Positions 45,974 through 59,364 of a stretch of DNA of 64,000 bases are shown piece by piece. The DNA is from Podocnemis expansa (lineage: Eukaryota > Chordata > Testudines > Podocnemididae), in assembly GCA_007922195.1 (NCBI GenBank), contig ML682005.1:33577354-33641353 (forward strand), read 5' to 3'. Below the pieces are notes generated by a model. That model was given only the letters and a program-made list of their open reading frames with translations, searched no databases and was not told where the DNA came from. Position numbers and translations under genes: made by a program. Within the stretch, counting starts at the first letter, position 1. Each line of letters starts with the position of its first letter.

Positions 45974-48900
45974 ATCATAGAATCACAGAATCCTAGGGTT
46001 GGAAGGGACCTCATAGGTCATCCAGTCCAACCCCCTGCCAGAGACAGGACCACTCCCACTAAACCATCCCAGTCATGGTTTTGTCCAGCCGGGCCTTAAA
46101 CACCTCCAAAGATGGAGACTCCACCACCTCCCTTGGCAGCTCATTCCAAGGCTTCACCACTCTCCTAGTAAAAAAGTTTTTTCTAATATCCAGCCTCGAC
46201 CTCCCTAACTGCAACTTGAGACCATTGCTCCTTGTTCTGTCCTCTGTTACCACCGAGAACAGTCGAGCTCCATCTTCCTTAGAGCATCCCTTCAAGTAGT
46301 TGAAGGTTGCTATCAAATCCCCCCTCAATCTTCTCTTCTGCAGATTAAATAAGCCTAATGCTTTCAGTCTGTCCTCATAGGGCTTGTGCTCCAACCCTTT
46401 AATCATTTTGGTTCCTCTCCTCTGAACTCTCTCTAGCATGTCCCTGTCCTTTCTGTAGTGGGGAGCCCAAAACTGAACACAGTATTCTAGATGTGGCCTA
46501 ACCAGTGCAGAATAGAGGGGAATGATCACATCCCTTGATCTGCTGGTAATACTTCTTTTGATGCAGCCCAGTATGCCATTGGCCTCTTTGGCAGCAAGAG
46601 CACACTGCTGACTCATATCTAGCTTCCCATCCACCCTGACCCCCAGGTCCTTTTCTAGACGCCTGCTACTTAGCTGAATGTTTCCCAGCCTGTAGGAGTA
46701 CATAGGGTTTTTCCGTCCCACGTGCAGGATTTTACACTTGTCCTTATTGAACTTCATAAGATTTCTATTGGCCCACTGTTCCAATTTATCTAGGTCTCCC
46801 TGAATCCTGTCCTTGCCCTCCAACGTGTCTACTGGTCCCCCCAGCTTGGTGTCATCCGCAAACTTACTGAGAATGCAGTCTATTCCATCATCCAGATCAT
46901 TGATGAAAATGTTGAACAGAACTGACCCCTGGGGCACACCACTCGTGACTGGTTGCCAGCTAGACATGGAACCATTGATTGCTACACGCTGAAACCATTC
47001 ATCTAGCCAGTTTTCTATCCACCTTATAGTCCACCTATCCAACCCATACTTCCTTAATTTGCCAGTGAGAATGCTGTGGGAAACTGTATCAAAAGCCTTG
47101 CTAAAATCAAGGTATATCACATCAACAGTTCTTCCTGCATCCAGAAAACCAGACATCTGCTCATAGAAGGAAATGAGATCGGTCAGACATGCTTTACCCT
47201 TGGTAAATCCATGCTGACTGTGCCTGATCACTTTATTTTCTTCTAAGTGTTTGAGGATGGATTCTTTAAGAATCTGCTCCATAATTTTTCCAGGGATTGA
47301 GGTGAGGCTGACTGGTCTATAATTCCCCGGATCCTCCTTTTTCCCTTTCTTGAAAATAGGCACTACATTTGCTTTTTTCCAATCCTCTGGCACCTCCCCC
47401 ATTCTCCATGAGTTTTGAAAGATAACGGCCAGCGGTGCTGCTATCTCATCGGCCAATTCCCCCAGCACCCTTGGATGCAGTTCGTCTGGCCCCATGGACT
47501 TGTGCACATCCAGCTTCTTTAAGCAGTCCCTAACCTGACCTTCCGTCACCAAGGACCTCTCTTCTTCTCTCCAATCTGCCATACCCATGGTAGTGGGCTG
47601 GGATCTGACCCTGCCTGTGAAAACTGAAGCAAAAAAAGCATTGACCACTTCAGCTTTTTCTTCATCCTCTGTAATGAGGATGCCTGCCCCATTCAGCAAG
47701 GGACCTACACCATCCCTGATCCTCTTCTTGTTATTAACATACTTATAGAACCCCTTCTTGTTATCCTTTACATCCCTCGCTAGCTGCAGCTCCATTTGTC
47801 CTTTGGCCTTTCTGATTTTATCCCTGTAGTCCCTAGCAATATCTTTATATGCCTCCTTGGTCATCTGACCAACCTTCCACTTCCTGTAAGCTTCCTTTTT
47901 AGGTTTAAGCTCAGACCAGAGTTCTCTGCTAAGCCATTCTGGCTGCCTCACATGTTTATTCTTTCTCCTAATTGGAATGGCAACTTCCTGTGCCCTTAGC
48001 AGGGTTTCTTTAAAATAGAACCAGCTTTCTTGGACTCCTTTCCCCTTCAAATTAGCTTCCCAAGGGATCCTGCCCATCAGTTCCCTGAGGGACCCAAAAT
48101 CTGCTCTTTTGAAGTCCAGGGATTTTGTTTTGCTTCTTTCCTTCCTTCCTTTAATGAGCATCTTGAACTCAACCATGTCATGGTCACTACTGCCTAGCTT
48201 GCCATTTACCTCTACCTCCCTGATCAATTCTTCCCTGTTTGTGAGCAGCAGGTCGAGAGGTGCAAGGCCCCTAGTTGGTTCCTCCAGCATTTGTACTAGA
48301 AAGTTGTCCCCAACACACTCTAAAAACCTCCTGGATTGCCCATGCACTGCTGTATTGGCCTCTCAGCAGATGTCAGGGTAATTGAAGTCCCCCATGAGCA
48401 CCAGGGCCTGTGATCTAGAAGCTTCCGCTAGTTGTCCATAGAAAACCTCATCCACCTCCTGCTTCTGGTCTGGTGGTCTATAGCAGACTCCCACCACAAC
48501 ATCCCCCTTATTGCTTTCCCCTCTCAATGTAACCCACAGACTTTCTACAGACACGCTTCCACTTCCATAATGGAGCTCTGAGCAGTCATAGAGCTCTTTT
48601 ACATATAACACTACTCCTCCCCCTCTTCTTCCCTGCCTGTCTTTCCTGAACAGTTTATACCCATCCATGGCAGAGCTCCAGTCATGCAGACTATCCCACC
48701 ACATCTCCGTTATTCCTATGATATCATAGTTCCTTGTCTGCACTAGTACTTCCAATTCTTCCTGTTTATTTCCCAGAGTCCTCGCATTAGTGTATAGGCA
48801 CCTAAGATACCCAGTCACTTGCCCTACTTTGTCAATTTGGTTTTCAATTCTATTACATATACCTCCTTGCATTTTTTCTTGGAGTCCTCCTCCCCCACTC

Positions 48901-49050
48901 TCCTCATGGGTTGGCACTTCAGTGGAACATTTAAGACAATTATTTGATTCCCCCCCCCATGTTCCAGCTACCTTCTCTTTTATTCCTGGTGCTACAGTCC
49001 CAACACCCCCCAAGTTCCATCCCTTCCCCCAGATCTCCCACATTGCCACT
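45974..49050 (-). mobile_element. CR1 LINE, 5'-truncated (CR1-2)
   Basis: The 3' tail lies at the left edge (ATCATAGAATCACAGAATCC, GGTTGGAAGGGACCTC). Similarity to CR1-1 runs through the 3' region, ORF2 and the ORF1-ORF2 spacer and stops near 49050, so ORF1 and the 5' region are missing. 5' truncation is typical of target-primed reverse transcription. Confidence 0.93.
46059..49049 (-). pseudogene. CR1 ORF2 with a single nonsense codon
   Basis: One frame runs about 990 codons from the truncated 5' side to the natural stop (DKTMTGMV). It is interrupted only by TGA at 48363-48365, where CR1-1 has tryptophan. The endonuclease shows TNAR, GITEMWWDS, GDFNYPDIC and SDHDMVEF. The reverse transcriptase shows [17 protein letters not shown] and FADD (46851-46862). 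Relative to CR1-1 it lacks four residues after GVPQGSV, an in-frame gap just before the FADD block that could impair folding. Apart from these it is well preserved, pointing to a recent insertion. Without ORF1 and promoter it would not be autonomous. Confidence 0.93.
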
Positions 49051-49074
49051 TACCACTTTGATATTTGCCAGTTA

Positions 49075-49699
49075 TAACACAATCCTTCCACTTATAACTA
49101 TAGCTCCATTTGCAACTGAGACTCTCTGACTACACCAAAATACCTTTTGTTGGATGCTTTGAGTTTTGGCTCCAGTAGCCATAGCAATGGATGGAAAATA
49201 ACGGAAAGATCCATTAATGGCTGTTAGCCAACAGAGGCAGGGATTGCTGTTTGCCAGAGGCTGGGAATGTCCAATGGGATGGATCAGATATGGTATATAA
49301 CCAAGATTTTTTTTCTTTTACAATTCACTCTATAAATTAAAACTGCATTGGTAATTCAATGAGCAACTTTGGTTCACATAGCAGTGTGATACATAAAATT
49401 CCACAAGCAAAGGCGAATGCAAAAATGTATGCAGGTGGGAAGCAAAATCATTACAGTATTCAGAAGGGATACTTGGACACAAACTCTGAAATCCAAAAAT
49501 GTGTTGTCATGCTGTCAAAAATAGTTTATTAGGAGCAAGGTTGAAACCAAACCAAAACAAAAAAGGTTATATTATATGTGCATAACTTTCCTGGTGTCCA
49601 GTCCTCATTGTACAGACAATAAAGAAGCTGGAGGGCATGTAAGGAAGTTAAAACCAGAGATAAGTAATAGACTTGACCCCAGTAGTTTGCTAAGAGTCA
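49075..49699. other. Unannotated spacer
   Basis: No gene or clear repeat seen. Confidence 0.5.
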
Positions 49700-49707
49700 C
49701 CAATAAT

Positions 49708-50500
49708 CAGAGGCAGCTTTTGAGGTAAGTGAAACAGGCACCCACCTAGGGCCCCTGAGCAGCAAGGGGCCCCTTTGCCTACCCCAAACGCAGTGTCTGC
49801 CTCCCATCCTGCAGAACATGTGGCAGGGGGTCAGAGATGGGGCAGGGCCAGGGCTTGCAGCTGGGGCAAGGCTCGGTGAGGACCAGGGCCAATTGGGCTG
49901 CAGGAGCCCTGGTGCTGGAGGAGGGGGGAGGATGTGGGGCAGAGTGGACTGTCCCAGAGACAAGGCTCCTGCTCCATCCCTGGGCTGGCTGTTCTACCCC
50001 GAGGGTCTGGGTGGGTCAGCCCAGAGGCCCAGGTCTGTACTCCTACCCTGACTCTTTCCTTTGGCGGTGGGAAGTTGGGGTCCCTGGCAGGGTGTTAGGG
50101 CTGTGGAGGGAGTTGGACACAGGGAGAAGGGGCTGTGGGTGGGGTTTGCAGCCCCTAGGGCTGCAGGGGGAACTGGGGCTGCATGGGGATTTTGGGGTCC
50201 CTGGCAGGAGGAGGAGGCTGGCCCCTGGGAGCCAGAGTCATGCAGAGGGACGAGGTGTCTTGAGTGTGGCAGGGGCACAGAGGGTGGACTGGGGGCCAAT
50301 GGTGGGGAACCGGGGCTGTGGGGGAGGTGCATGGGGGAAGTCAGAGCCAGCGAGGGGGAGCTACGGCTCCAGAAGTGAGAGCTGGAACCATATGAGGGAC
50401 TGGTGGTGTGGAGCTGGGCCCATGGAGGAGGGTTGTGGGGGCCTGTAGGGCCCCACAATGGGCCTTTGCCTGGGGCCTCAATTGCCTAAGGCTGTCTGTG
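49708..50500. mobile_element. GC-rich non-autonomous hAT-like element
   Basis: The left end CAGAGGCAGCTTTTGAGG and right end GCCTAAGGCTGTCTGTG are degenerate inverted complements, each followed inwards by CTAGGGCCCC or its complement. The flanking 8-mers CCAATAAT and CACGTAAT agree at 5 of 8. The interior is G-rich and non-coding; long frames on both strands are compositional. Confidence 0.65.
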
Positions 50501-50660
50501 CACGTAATGAGAATGCAAAGCAGTTTTTCCTTTGAATTGCATCCTACTTGGCAGTGACTGAGATATACTATCTGGGTATAATCTGCTGTTCTGAGGATGT
50601 AGGGAAATGCCTGAGGAGAACACACTATTCTGTGCTTTTTGCTGGACTCATGGCTACATA

Positions 50661-51166
50661 CAGGGCTCGATTAACTGTCCTGAGAGCCCCAGGCTGCCCC
50701 TCAGTGTGGGCCCCCCCATTGCTGGAGGGGTGACCTGGAGCCAGAAGACACTCCCACTCCAGCTGGCCTGCCCAGGGGGTGGGGGCAGCTGGCAGCACGC
50801 TGTGCACCACAGGCCCTGGAAGGCCCCAGCAGAGGCCATGCCTTCAGCTAGTCAGCCGGCTCTGTGCCCTCCAGGCGGAGCAAATAGGGGTTGCCTTGAA
50901 CCACCCAGCTAACTCAGGGGCAGGGTGGAGTGCAGAGCCGGCCTGGCCTCTGACTCACCAGGGCCCTGCCTATCCCTCCTTACCCCCATCCCCTACTGCA
51001 GTGCTGGGAGGCCAGAAGCACTCTGAGCACTCCTGCCCTGCTGGCACTGAGTTGGGCAGGGTTGTGAGATTATTGCAGTGGAGTGTTGGGGCTGGAGACC
51101 AGGGCTTACCTTTCAGCCGGGGCCCAGGACTTAAGCATCTAAATCCCCTGCAATAATCCGGCCCTA
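50661..51166. mobile_element. Non-autonomous hAT-like element (506 bp)
   Basis: The left end CAGGGCTCGATTAAC and right end AATAATCCGGCCCTA are inverted complements. The flanks GCTACATA (50653-50660) and GCCACATA (51167-51174) agree at 7 of 8. It shares its terminus family with 13959-14479. The interior is GC-rich with no transposase. Confidence 0.83.
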
Positions 51167-51174
51167 GCCACATA

Positions 51175-51745
51175 CTGCAACCAGGAATTTTCATCATGGA
51201 AGTACTTACATGAGCATAATTTATAACTCAAAGACATTGTTGGAGCCACAGTATATCAGTTCTCTGCAGTTCATGTTGAAAGATGCCTTCAGCATGACAG
51301 GAGCTAAGCAGGGGGGAAAATGATAGAAATTGCTTGCATGGTAGCACAGTTAAACCATGATCACAAACTAAAACACAATCATCTTATTTCTGATCTGAGC
51401 TGCTATAGTATTTAATGGGTCATAAATTCCTCCTTCACCAATTCACATCAGTTGAGATTATACCAACTGATCCAGAAGAACCTTAGTCAGATTTGACACA
51501 CAGTTTTGTCATTGGAAAGGGAACATCAACACACAGGTAGAACAGGGGTATGAAGATTCATCCTAGTAAAACTGTTGGCATCATATACATACATTTCAGA
51601 TCCTCTGTCCCTGCCAGTCCACTTTTCCTTAAGGAGGTATTTTTCATATGTGTTATAAATTGAAACAAACACAGAGAGCAGAACTTCTGGTTCATTACAT
51701 ATCTCATGTAGTACTGGAAATGACTTAGCAGCACCATAAGTAGGC
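51175..51745. other. Unannotated spacer
   Basis: No gene seen. Confidence 0.5.
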
Positions 51746-51749
51746 ATTT

Positions 51750-51872
51750 TGGTGCCTGTAGCAATCAAGCATATCTGTATCCCCTACTGTTTTTGTTGCC
51801 CTGTTTCTCCATCCCCCATAGATTTGTGCCCTGGACAGTTACCCAGATTGCCTGCCCTGGTTATGGCCCTGA
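51750..51872. repeat. Right-end fragment of a CAGGGCCGTAAC-type hAT-like element
   Basis: It ends TGCCCTGGTTATGGCCCTG, matching the right terminus seen at 3711-3722 and 9265-9276. The left terminus is not found. Confidence 0.45.
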
Positions 51873-54425
51873 TCTGTAGCATGTTGCATATCATAGAACT
51901 TAAACACAGAGTTAAGATTCCTCAGCATTGCCTCATGCACTTCCAGAATCTAGAGAGATGCTAACTTTAATTTTTTGAAGTTCTGGAAATATAAGGTACA
52001 CACCACGTCTTAAAACACCTGTCCTCTGAGCTATGCCCCAATACACCATTACCATACATAAAAACCAGATTTAGGACAGGAATAATGAACAGGAGCTACT
52101 TACACAAGTCAACACTTAAACGCTAAGTCTGCTCCTCAGAAACCATGCCATCTTTGCCTTGAATTCCTTTACATGCACTGCTTTCATGTAGTGCTCTTTA
52201 TGGCCTTGAGACCGCCCATCACATGTGACCTTTCTGGCCTGGTTAACCACATGAATGTGCCAAGATCAGGGCAGGCTGCAAATGGAGAGCAAATCCTCCA
52301 TGTACTGGTGGGTGATATTGAAATCAGACTTCCCAGCCAGCCACAAACAACCCTTCTGATTCTCTTTACCAGACATCAAGAACCCAAAATGTAGACATAA
52401 CTAGCCGCCTTTACTGTATGTCTACCACAGGTTCTAGTAAAGCTGTAAGTTACTTAAAACTCCATGCTCTTTACCGAAAGGGGTCTTCTGATGCCAAAAG
52501 GATCAGCCACATTATCAGATCAACATAAGCTTGGATGTAACCAAAAATATGATACTTCCAGTCAATCCTTTAGTAACTAAGTAAAGGTTTATTACACAAA
52601 GAAAGAAACTATTAAAACCATTAAGGCAGTCAAATACATACAAGTAATTTAAAAGCCCATATACTTCAGGTTTCCAGTAGAATCTGAAGTTTGCAGGCTT
52701 ATGTAATTCCTCTGGTATATGGGCCTCAGTTCTTTGTTTCACAGCTTCAGTTGTAGATGAATAGATCTGGAGGTAGGTGTTGACTGAGGACTGCATATAC
52801 TAAATGATGAAACTGGGATGGCACTGCTGCCTTTTTATGTCCCCTTGCCTTTTCCAGGTTGTTTGCAGAATTTTAGAGAAACAAAAATGTAATACAAAGT
52901 CACATGAGCAAATTCAGGTGACTCAGTTCTCTTTCTGGACACATTATACCTAAGCATTTCCTTAACTGGCCATTAAGGAGACAATCGCTGCAACCATCCT
53001 GTCTGGGATGTCTCCCAGAAATACATCACAAGTTGAAATATAAATATATCAAATATATCTATGACTTCTAATACAGATAGAATACATACACATAAAAATG
53101 TCATCATACTTAGCCAATTGTAACCTTTCTATTGGTGCCTGACATGGCATATCTCATATGGATTATTGTAATTTTGAAATATTGATGTTAAATAATATCA
53201 CAAATGCTCCTCTAAAACTAGTTAGCATCCCAATGTATGTCACCAGATTTCTGATAAAACTCTATCACAAAACAAAACCTACAGATTCCAGTACTGAAAT
53301 AAAGAATGCCTTATCGCTCAAGATACACCTGTATGAAGGTGTCCTCATATCACAACAATTATGACATGTTCTAACTAATGTTTTCACCCTTAAGTACAGT
53401 TGCACGTAATGCAATCAGTGATTGTTGGAATGGTCTCAAATAAATGCTGGAATTCAAATCTGTGGAACACAATGCAAAATGAATAATAGCATACTCTCAT
53501 AATTTGTTCCTTATTTTTGCTTATTATGGTACCTCCCTTACACTACCAAACAATGGCTATTGCCAGATCTTAGGGACTTTGGGGACTTTTGTCTTGGGGA
53601 CATTGTGCTAATATTGTAATTTGTGGTGTTTTGGTTTGGTTTAGTTTTTGTTTGCTTTTGTTTTGTTTTTCTTTTAAAAGGTAACTTTAGTTCAAAACAA
53701 AATAAATTTAATGCTGTGAAATTATCAAATTCCCACAATGGGCATCAGCAAAACTTGAATATTTAGATTCACCACACAGTCCTCTAACATTAAAGGTAAC
53801 AGAGTAACTGATCTTAATAGAAGGCTATTATCTTCTCTAAGGACGTACCATTGAGGGAGGCAGAGACAAACTTTGCCACTGGCTTCCATAGCCATTTGCT
53901 AGATAGGAAAGGACTTCTGAGTGTCTGGATTAATAGGTTCAATTTCAGGTCTTTAGGGAAGTTCCAATGTGATGCTTGGCAAGATAAGTAATCGGGTGTT
54001 GTCACAGCTCACCATTAGGTACTCAAATGAGGCCACTGGGATCTGATCGGCAGACATGCAGAGTCCTTACAAATGCAAATGAAATTTATAGGGCCTCTGC
54101 TATGGCCATATAAAAAAAGATTAAGATATAAGTGTCTCACATTAGGCATAAAAATAAATATTTACTATTTACTATTTACATAGTCAATGATCACATCCAT
54201 TCTGTGCCCAAACAAGATAGGTCTATGGAAAAACAAAATACAGAGTTAGACTATATCATAAATGGGGGGGGGGGGAGATTAAAGTTGTAAAAGCATGATT
54301 AATTCTAGGGTTTCCTGGTGTCTGAGTGTTTGACTTTGCAGCCTGAATGTTCTTTAAAATAAGTGTGTGAGTGTACACACATGCAGAAAGTCAACGTATG
54401 TTTAGCATATACATGTGTAAAAGAA
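51873..54425. other. Unannotated AT-rich spacer
   Basis: No gene recognised. A G-run lies at about 54264-54275 and T/G-rich low-complexity sequence near 53620-53680. Confidence 0.5.
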
Positions 54426-54429
54426 GGCA

Positions 54430-54585
54430 TTGTGGTCCAGGGGTCTCAGATTCCTGGATTCAGTTCCAAGATTGACTGTTTCTTCTTGCACTGTATCCGT
54501 TTTAGTGACACACTGTCTTTTACTGTATGCTTGCACAGTGCCTAGCACAATAGAGCCCTGATTTCATTTGGAACTTTGTTACAGA
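54430..54585 (+). repeat. CORE-SINE/MIR-like remnant
   Basis: GTGGTCCAGGGGTCTCAGAT, CCTGGATTCAGTTCCAAGAT resembles the tRNA-derived head of a MIR-type SINE. TGCTTGCACAGTGCCTAGCA, CAATAGAGCCCTGAT resembles a common tail. Confidence 0.55.
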
Positions 54586-57500
54586 GATCCTGGCAAAATA
54601 TTGACTTCTCATTTATACAAGCAACAGGCAAATTCCACAGTAATAGTTTCTTTCACTAAAGGGATACCAGAGGCTATAGCTACCAGAAGGATGGGAGGCT
54701 TCCCTGTCCTGGCTGATAACACACATGTGTAGAGCAGACCATTAGAGCAAGATTTGTAGACTACTGAACTTCACCCTTGGACGCTCCTACCTGCTGTGTG
54801 CCTAGTGATAGCAGTAGAAATCAACTGTTTCATAACATCTGCCACTAGTACTTTCATACACAGTGCTTTGAAAAAGAAGTTGAGGGAGGAAAACATACAG
54901 GAAAAAAACATTATTTCAAGACCCAGCCCTGCAACATGCTGATTGCTAGGGTAATCAGCATTTCAGAGAACTAAACTTAAAATGCTAGGGTGGTATTCTG
55001 CAGATGAGTGAATTATTACAGAGAGGTGAATAAAGTTAGCCAGGATGCACAGGGAATCAGTAGCAGAACTGTTTCCCTGCTGCAACTGCTAAACAAAATT
55101 AGAATTTCTTCCAAATTCTGCTAATTTGAATAAAGAGAAGTTTTTAACTCCCCCCAACATATCTAAAGATTTGGGGAACAAGTTACTGAGATGGCACAAT
55201 ATCTCAATGTATTTTACTTACCAGAAATTTTCATTTTAAATTTGTACATTGATGTAGCAAGAGCACCAATGGTATATATCTTAGGTACACCATTCAGGAA
55301 ATACACTTCCATTGTTAGCAAGCATGACACGACATTCCTCACAAATCTTCATTTTTTTATGCAGCTTAATGTTGTTGGGGAAAAAAATCTCAAACTATTC
55401 TTAAAAATATACTTCATATAAATAAATTAAATAAATAAATAAATAAAGGAAACCTTGGAACAGTAGAATACATTTTTTATAGTTTGTACACTTGTTAGAG
55501 TAACTGCTGTTTTCATTCGTAGCTTGATGTTACTAAGTAACCAAGTCACTGCAACTTGCAGATATAAAGCATCCTCAGAAGCCATCAATCCTATTTGTTA
55601 TTCCTTATTTTATTATACTGATGTTCTAGGGACACAGTGGTTATGTTTGAGAAGACATTTTCCTTTTGAGCTTATCTTTTCAACCTCTAACATTCTTTTA
55701 TTACTTAAAAAACAAGTTAACTACTCTTTGGAGGTGAAATTTTTCTCTCTCACCTAGGAAATATTTATAGAGAGGCTGATAAAGTTACAATGGACCATTT
55801 TTAGATGTCTTTTTGATTGTGCTCCTAAATCATCAACAATGTAAAACATTTGCTGTTTATCTGTGTGGACAAGTAGATTTAGCATTTACTATAAAGCTCA
55901 TCTAGCTGTATTGGTTTGTATTAGTATGTTTGTTAAAGATCTATCAGTAATTCAGGTTCAGCCTTATACATTTTTGATAAATTATAGGAAGCTTTTTTCC
56001 CCCCAATTTCAGGATTTTTCTTTCTGAAAAAATTCTTATTTCTTGAGTCATTTCTATTATTGGCTTTGTGACTGATTATATGTAAGAACAAATTAGATTT
56101 ACACTCCTTTTAAATGCTCTGCTCTGCTAGAATGGTGTAAATGACCTCAATGTAAATGAGAAATAGGCCCAGTATTTTTACTTTCTGTGTATTCTGTTTG
56201 GGTCACATTTTCTCAATTAATACATAAGAAAAATAAGAGCGTTCCACAGAAGGACAATGAAAATAAGACATGTTTAGAAAGGGGAGGGTGGTGGCTTCTG
56301 TATGATGACAGAGATAAAAAGATGGGGGACATTTAAATTCAGAAGTGGAAGAAAGAAACAAAATATGACATGAAGAAGGTAAAGCAGACACTTATGTGTA
56401 CCTCGGCAAATCTTGACTTCTGTATAGAAATTTCATAATTGAGCAATAAAACTACTATGACTAATTTTATTCTTCAAGTTCCAGATAAGATGAAGAAGTG
56501 TCCTTGCATGGTCCAGTATTGAACAGGTAACTGCAATGTGTGCATGTGTGGGATTATGTTTGCCTTAGATGCATCCTCGTAGTCAATATATCAAGTAATC
56601 TTGTTTGAGTCAACCTGGCAAGTCATATAAGTCATATATTTTTTTTATTTTCTTACATAAAATACACTGGTCACTCTTTAAATATGTCAAGCTTACATCA
56701 GATAAATAGCTAATTAGGTCATCTCAATATTTGCAGTATTTACTCTAGTTTTAATATATATATATGATATACCTACACAACATTATTTAGTTAGCAACAG
56801 TAATTGCCAAGGTGTGTGTTGTTGTTGAGTGTGTCCTGCAGCTTAAGAAGTAGATCATCAGCTGGTGTAAATCCATAATTCCGTTTAGACCAGCTGAGTA
56901 TCTGCTCCATATGTATAACATTTTACAAAAATGCAAGTATCTATATGAAATGTTATTGTACAAATAAAAGAGTTGTCTCAATTCAAGGCAAGGTGCAGGT
57001 GTACTGATGACATTCTGTGGGCTACTTATTTAGATAAGTGGTAATAAAGCTCAAGAGACAGAAATATCATCTCCACAGTGCTTCAGGCTATAAATCTGTT
57101 CCTGTTAGCTTTCAGATGAGTTGTAATATTACTTGGGAACCTGTCTTATGTGACATTTTAATGACTTGTCCATAAGGATACACTCACTCTATATAATACT
57201 TGAAGTTTGAAAAACTTTTTCTTTCCCCCTAAAGAAATACACGGCAGTGTGTACTATACATCTGCTTTTCTCATTTGCTTTGGCTTTTGAAAAATACACG
57301 TAGTCACACAAATCTATTTCCATAGCCCAAATGTGGCTGTGGCCTTGTTTGTACTGATTAGCCCTTTGATAAGTTTGGCATGATGGAATTTATTTCTTAC
57401 TTTCCTCCATTCATTCCCCTGTTGAGTCTGTATTCTTGCCATTTCTTTCTGATATTAAGAAAGAGGAAGTGTTGTCTGACATGGGATGTATGTCCTTTTC

Positions 57501-59360
57501 ATGTTAAAGAATGTGGAGAGGACTGCCTTGCCAAAAAGTATCTGTAGCTTTGAGTGTCCGGGGGAACTGTGAGTTGGCTGGAAGGAAAGAATTAGTTGAG
57601 ACATGGCACAAACATGGCAAATTTCACATAAGCTGGTGATCCAGAGGAACGGAGGGGCCTATCTTTAAAGGTCTTATTGGTTCTTGCGCTCAGCACAGGG
57701 TCTTGCTATGTTATGAAAATAAGGTTGCTTGCCTGCTTCCAATGACATGTTTTCAATAGCAGTCCTTGGCCAACTGCAATGGATGTATTATAGGGTACTT
57801 TATAAGTTAATGTTGTTCATTAATCCCAGGACATTCACTGAGCATAGGTTACACCAGCTTTCAAGAAAGACATGATGTATCTAGTGGATGCATTTCCTCT
57901 GCATGACATGTGTATACTGCATCAAAGAATAGACAAAAATGGGAAAGTGTTTCCACTGGTTGATTTTTCCATGTTTTGTTTCTCCAAATGGTAGAGAAAT
58001 TTACTTAAACATATTTAGCATGGTTTTGTCTCCTTTTGTACTGTGAATCACAGGGAAGCATAAGAACCTAAGGAACCTCTTCATTAAAAGCCACTATGGT
58101 ATAGACAAATTTCAAGCAATTTAAAGTTGTTATGATCAAACTCGATGTTTAGAAATAGTTAATCAAATCTAAATTATATCTCTGAGAAAGAAATGGCTTT
58201 ATTTGAGCAGCTACTTTTAAACAATGTTGCACAGGCATTCTGAAATAATTACTGTAGGGATTTTGCATTCAGAAGAATTCAAATGTTTTAAGTTAAATGG
58301 CAGTACATCTTTTTTTCTTTTCTTTATTAACTTTATAGTACATTCTTTAAAAATTTGACTTGCTGTTTTTGTGGCATGAGTATATGAAAAATATAGCTAT
58401 TCTCTAAAGTTTACCTCTGATTTGTATAACAGATATTTGTCTTTATTACTTTATTTGAATTGTAGATAATTTAAAGCATGATAATATATAACAGTGGTTT
58501 TGTAAGTAATTTTTATTGACTAATATTAGGTAATTATTAAAAAAACAAACATTTAACATCAGTGGCAGTTGCATCCCCAGTAAAACACTTTTAGTCTATT
58601 GTCATGTATGGCTATGATTCTGCTTTTATGTTTGTAATTGATACATCTACTTGTTTAGTTAGGCTTCATTTACAATCACAGTCTCTAGAGTTTGTAGAAA
58701 TCAGATGCTCATGCTTCTATCTCATCATGTGTTGCTCGAATGAACTTTTATTATCTGACCGTAAGACTGAATTAAAAAAAAATTGAAATATGTAAAGTAA
58801 CATTAAACATGTAACATTAGTCCTTAAAATGACTTGCATTATTGTGACATAGCACCATATCCTCATCTGGTGTAAAACTCCATTGGGGTCCAATTCCACT
58901 GACTTTAATAAAGGAATGCCGGTTTAAGTCATGTGGGGACATAATCTAACAGCAATATTTTGACAAGAGCATACATTTTGGATGTATCTTGTAGACTTTT
59001 GAGTTTCCTATTAGGAAGAATGGATTGTATACATTCTTTAATTAATAGTATAGGAAAAAAATATTTCTTTTAATGCTGGCTTTTTTTTAAATTACCTGAC
59101 ATCCTTTTAAAAACTCAGGCCAAAAGAATCCTTCTATTTTATTTTAACATTGAAGCACCTGCCAGTGCACGTGTGTCTGCCTGTATGTGGAGGATACAAA
59201 CATGTGATCGCCCCACCTAGGGGGTATTGGTTCTTCAGTTCAAGCTGTATCAGATCATGTTTTCAATTTTGGAGGTGCCCAGTTCAGTCCTAGTGTTCTG
59301 GCCAATCCTAGTCTGCTGGGAATGGTGATTACAGCCATGATTTAAATCCAAACTTTCCAG
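54586..59360. other. Long AT-rich spacer with small repeat relics
   Basis: No gene recognised. (AAAT)n lies at about 55418-55447 and (TA)n near 56754-56763. Short decayed palindromic relics (CAGCTGGTGTAAATC-type) are at about 56855-56905 and 58855-58930. Confidence 0.5.
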
Positions 59361-59364
59361 AATA

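Noticed and set aside
49837..50448. Open frame of about 200 codons
   Set aside because: Glycine/tryptophan-rich translation of a G-rich transposon interior, with an equally long frame on the opposite strand.
58855..58930. Possible tRNA-like or conserved element (GGTGTAAAACTCCATTGG)
   Set aside because: Resembles decayed palindromic reptile repeats; no cloverleaf could be drawn.
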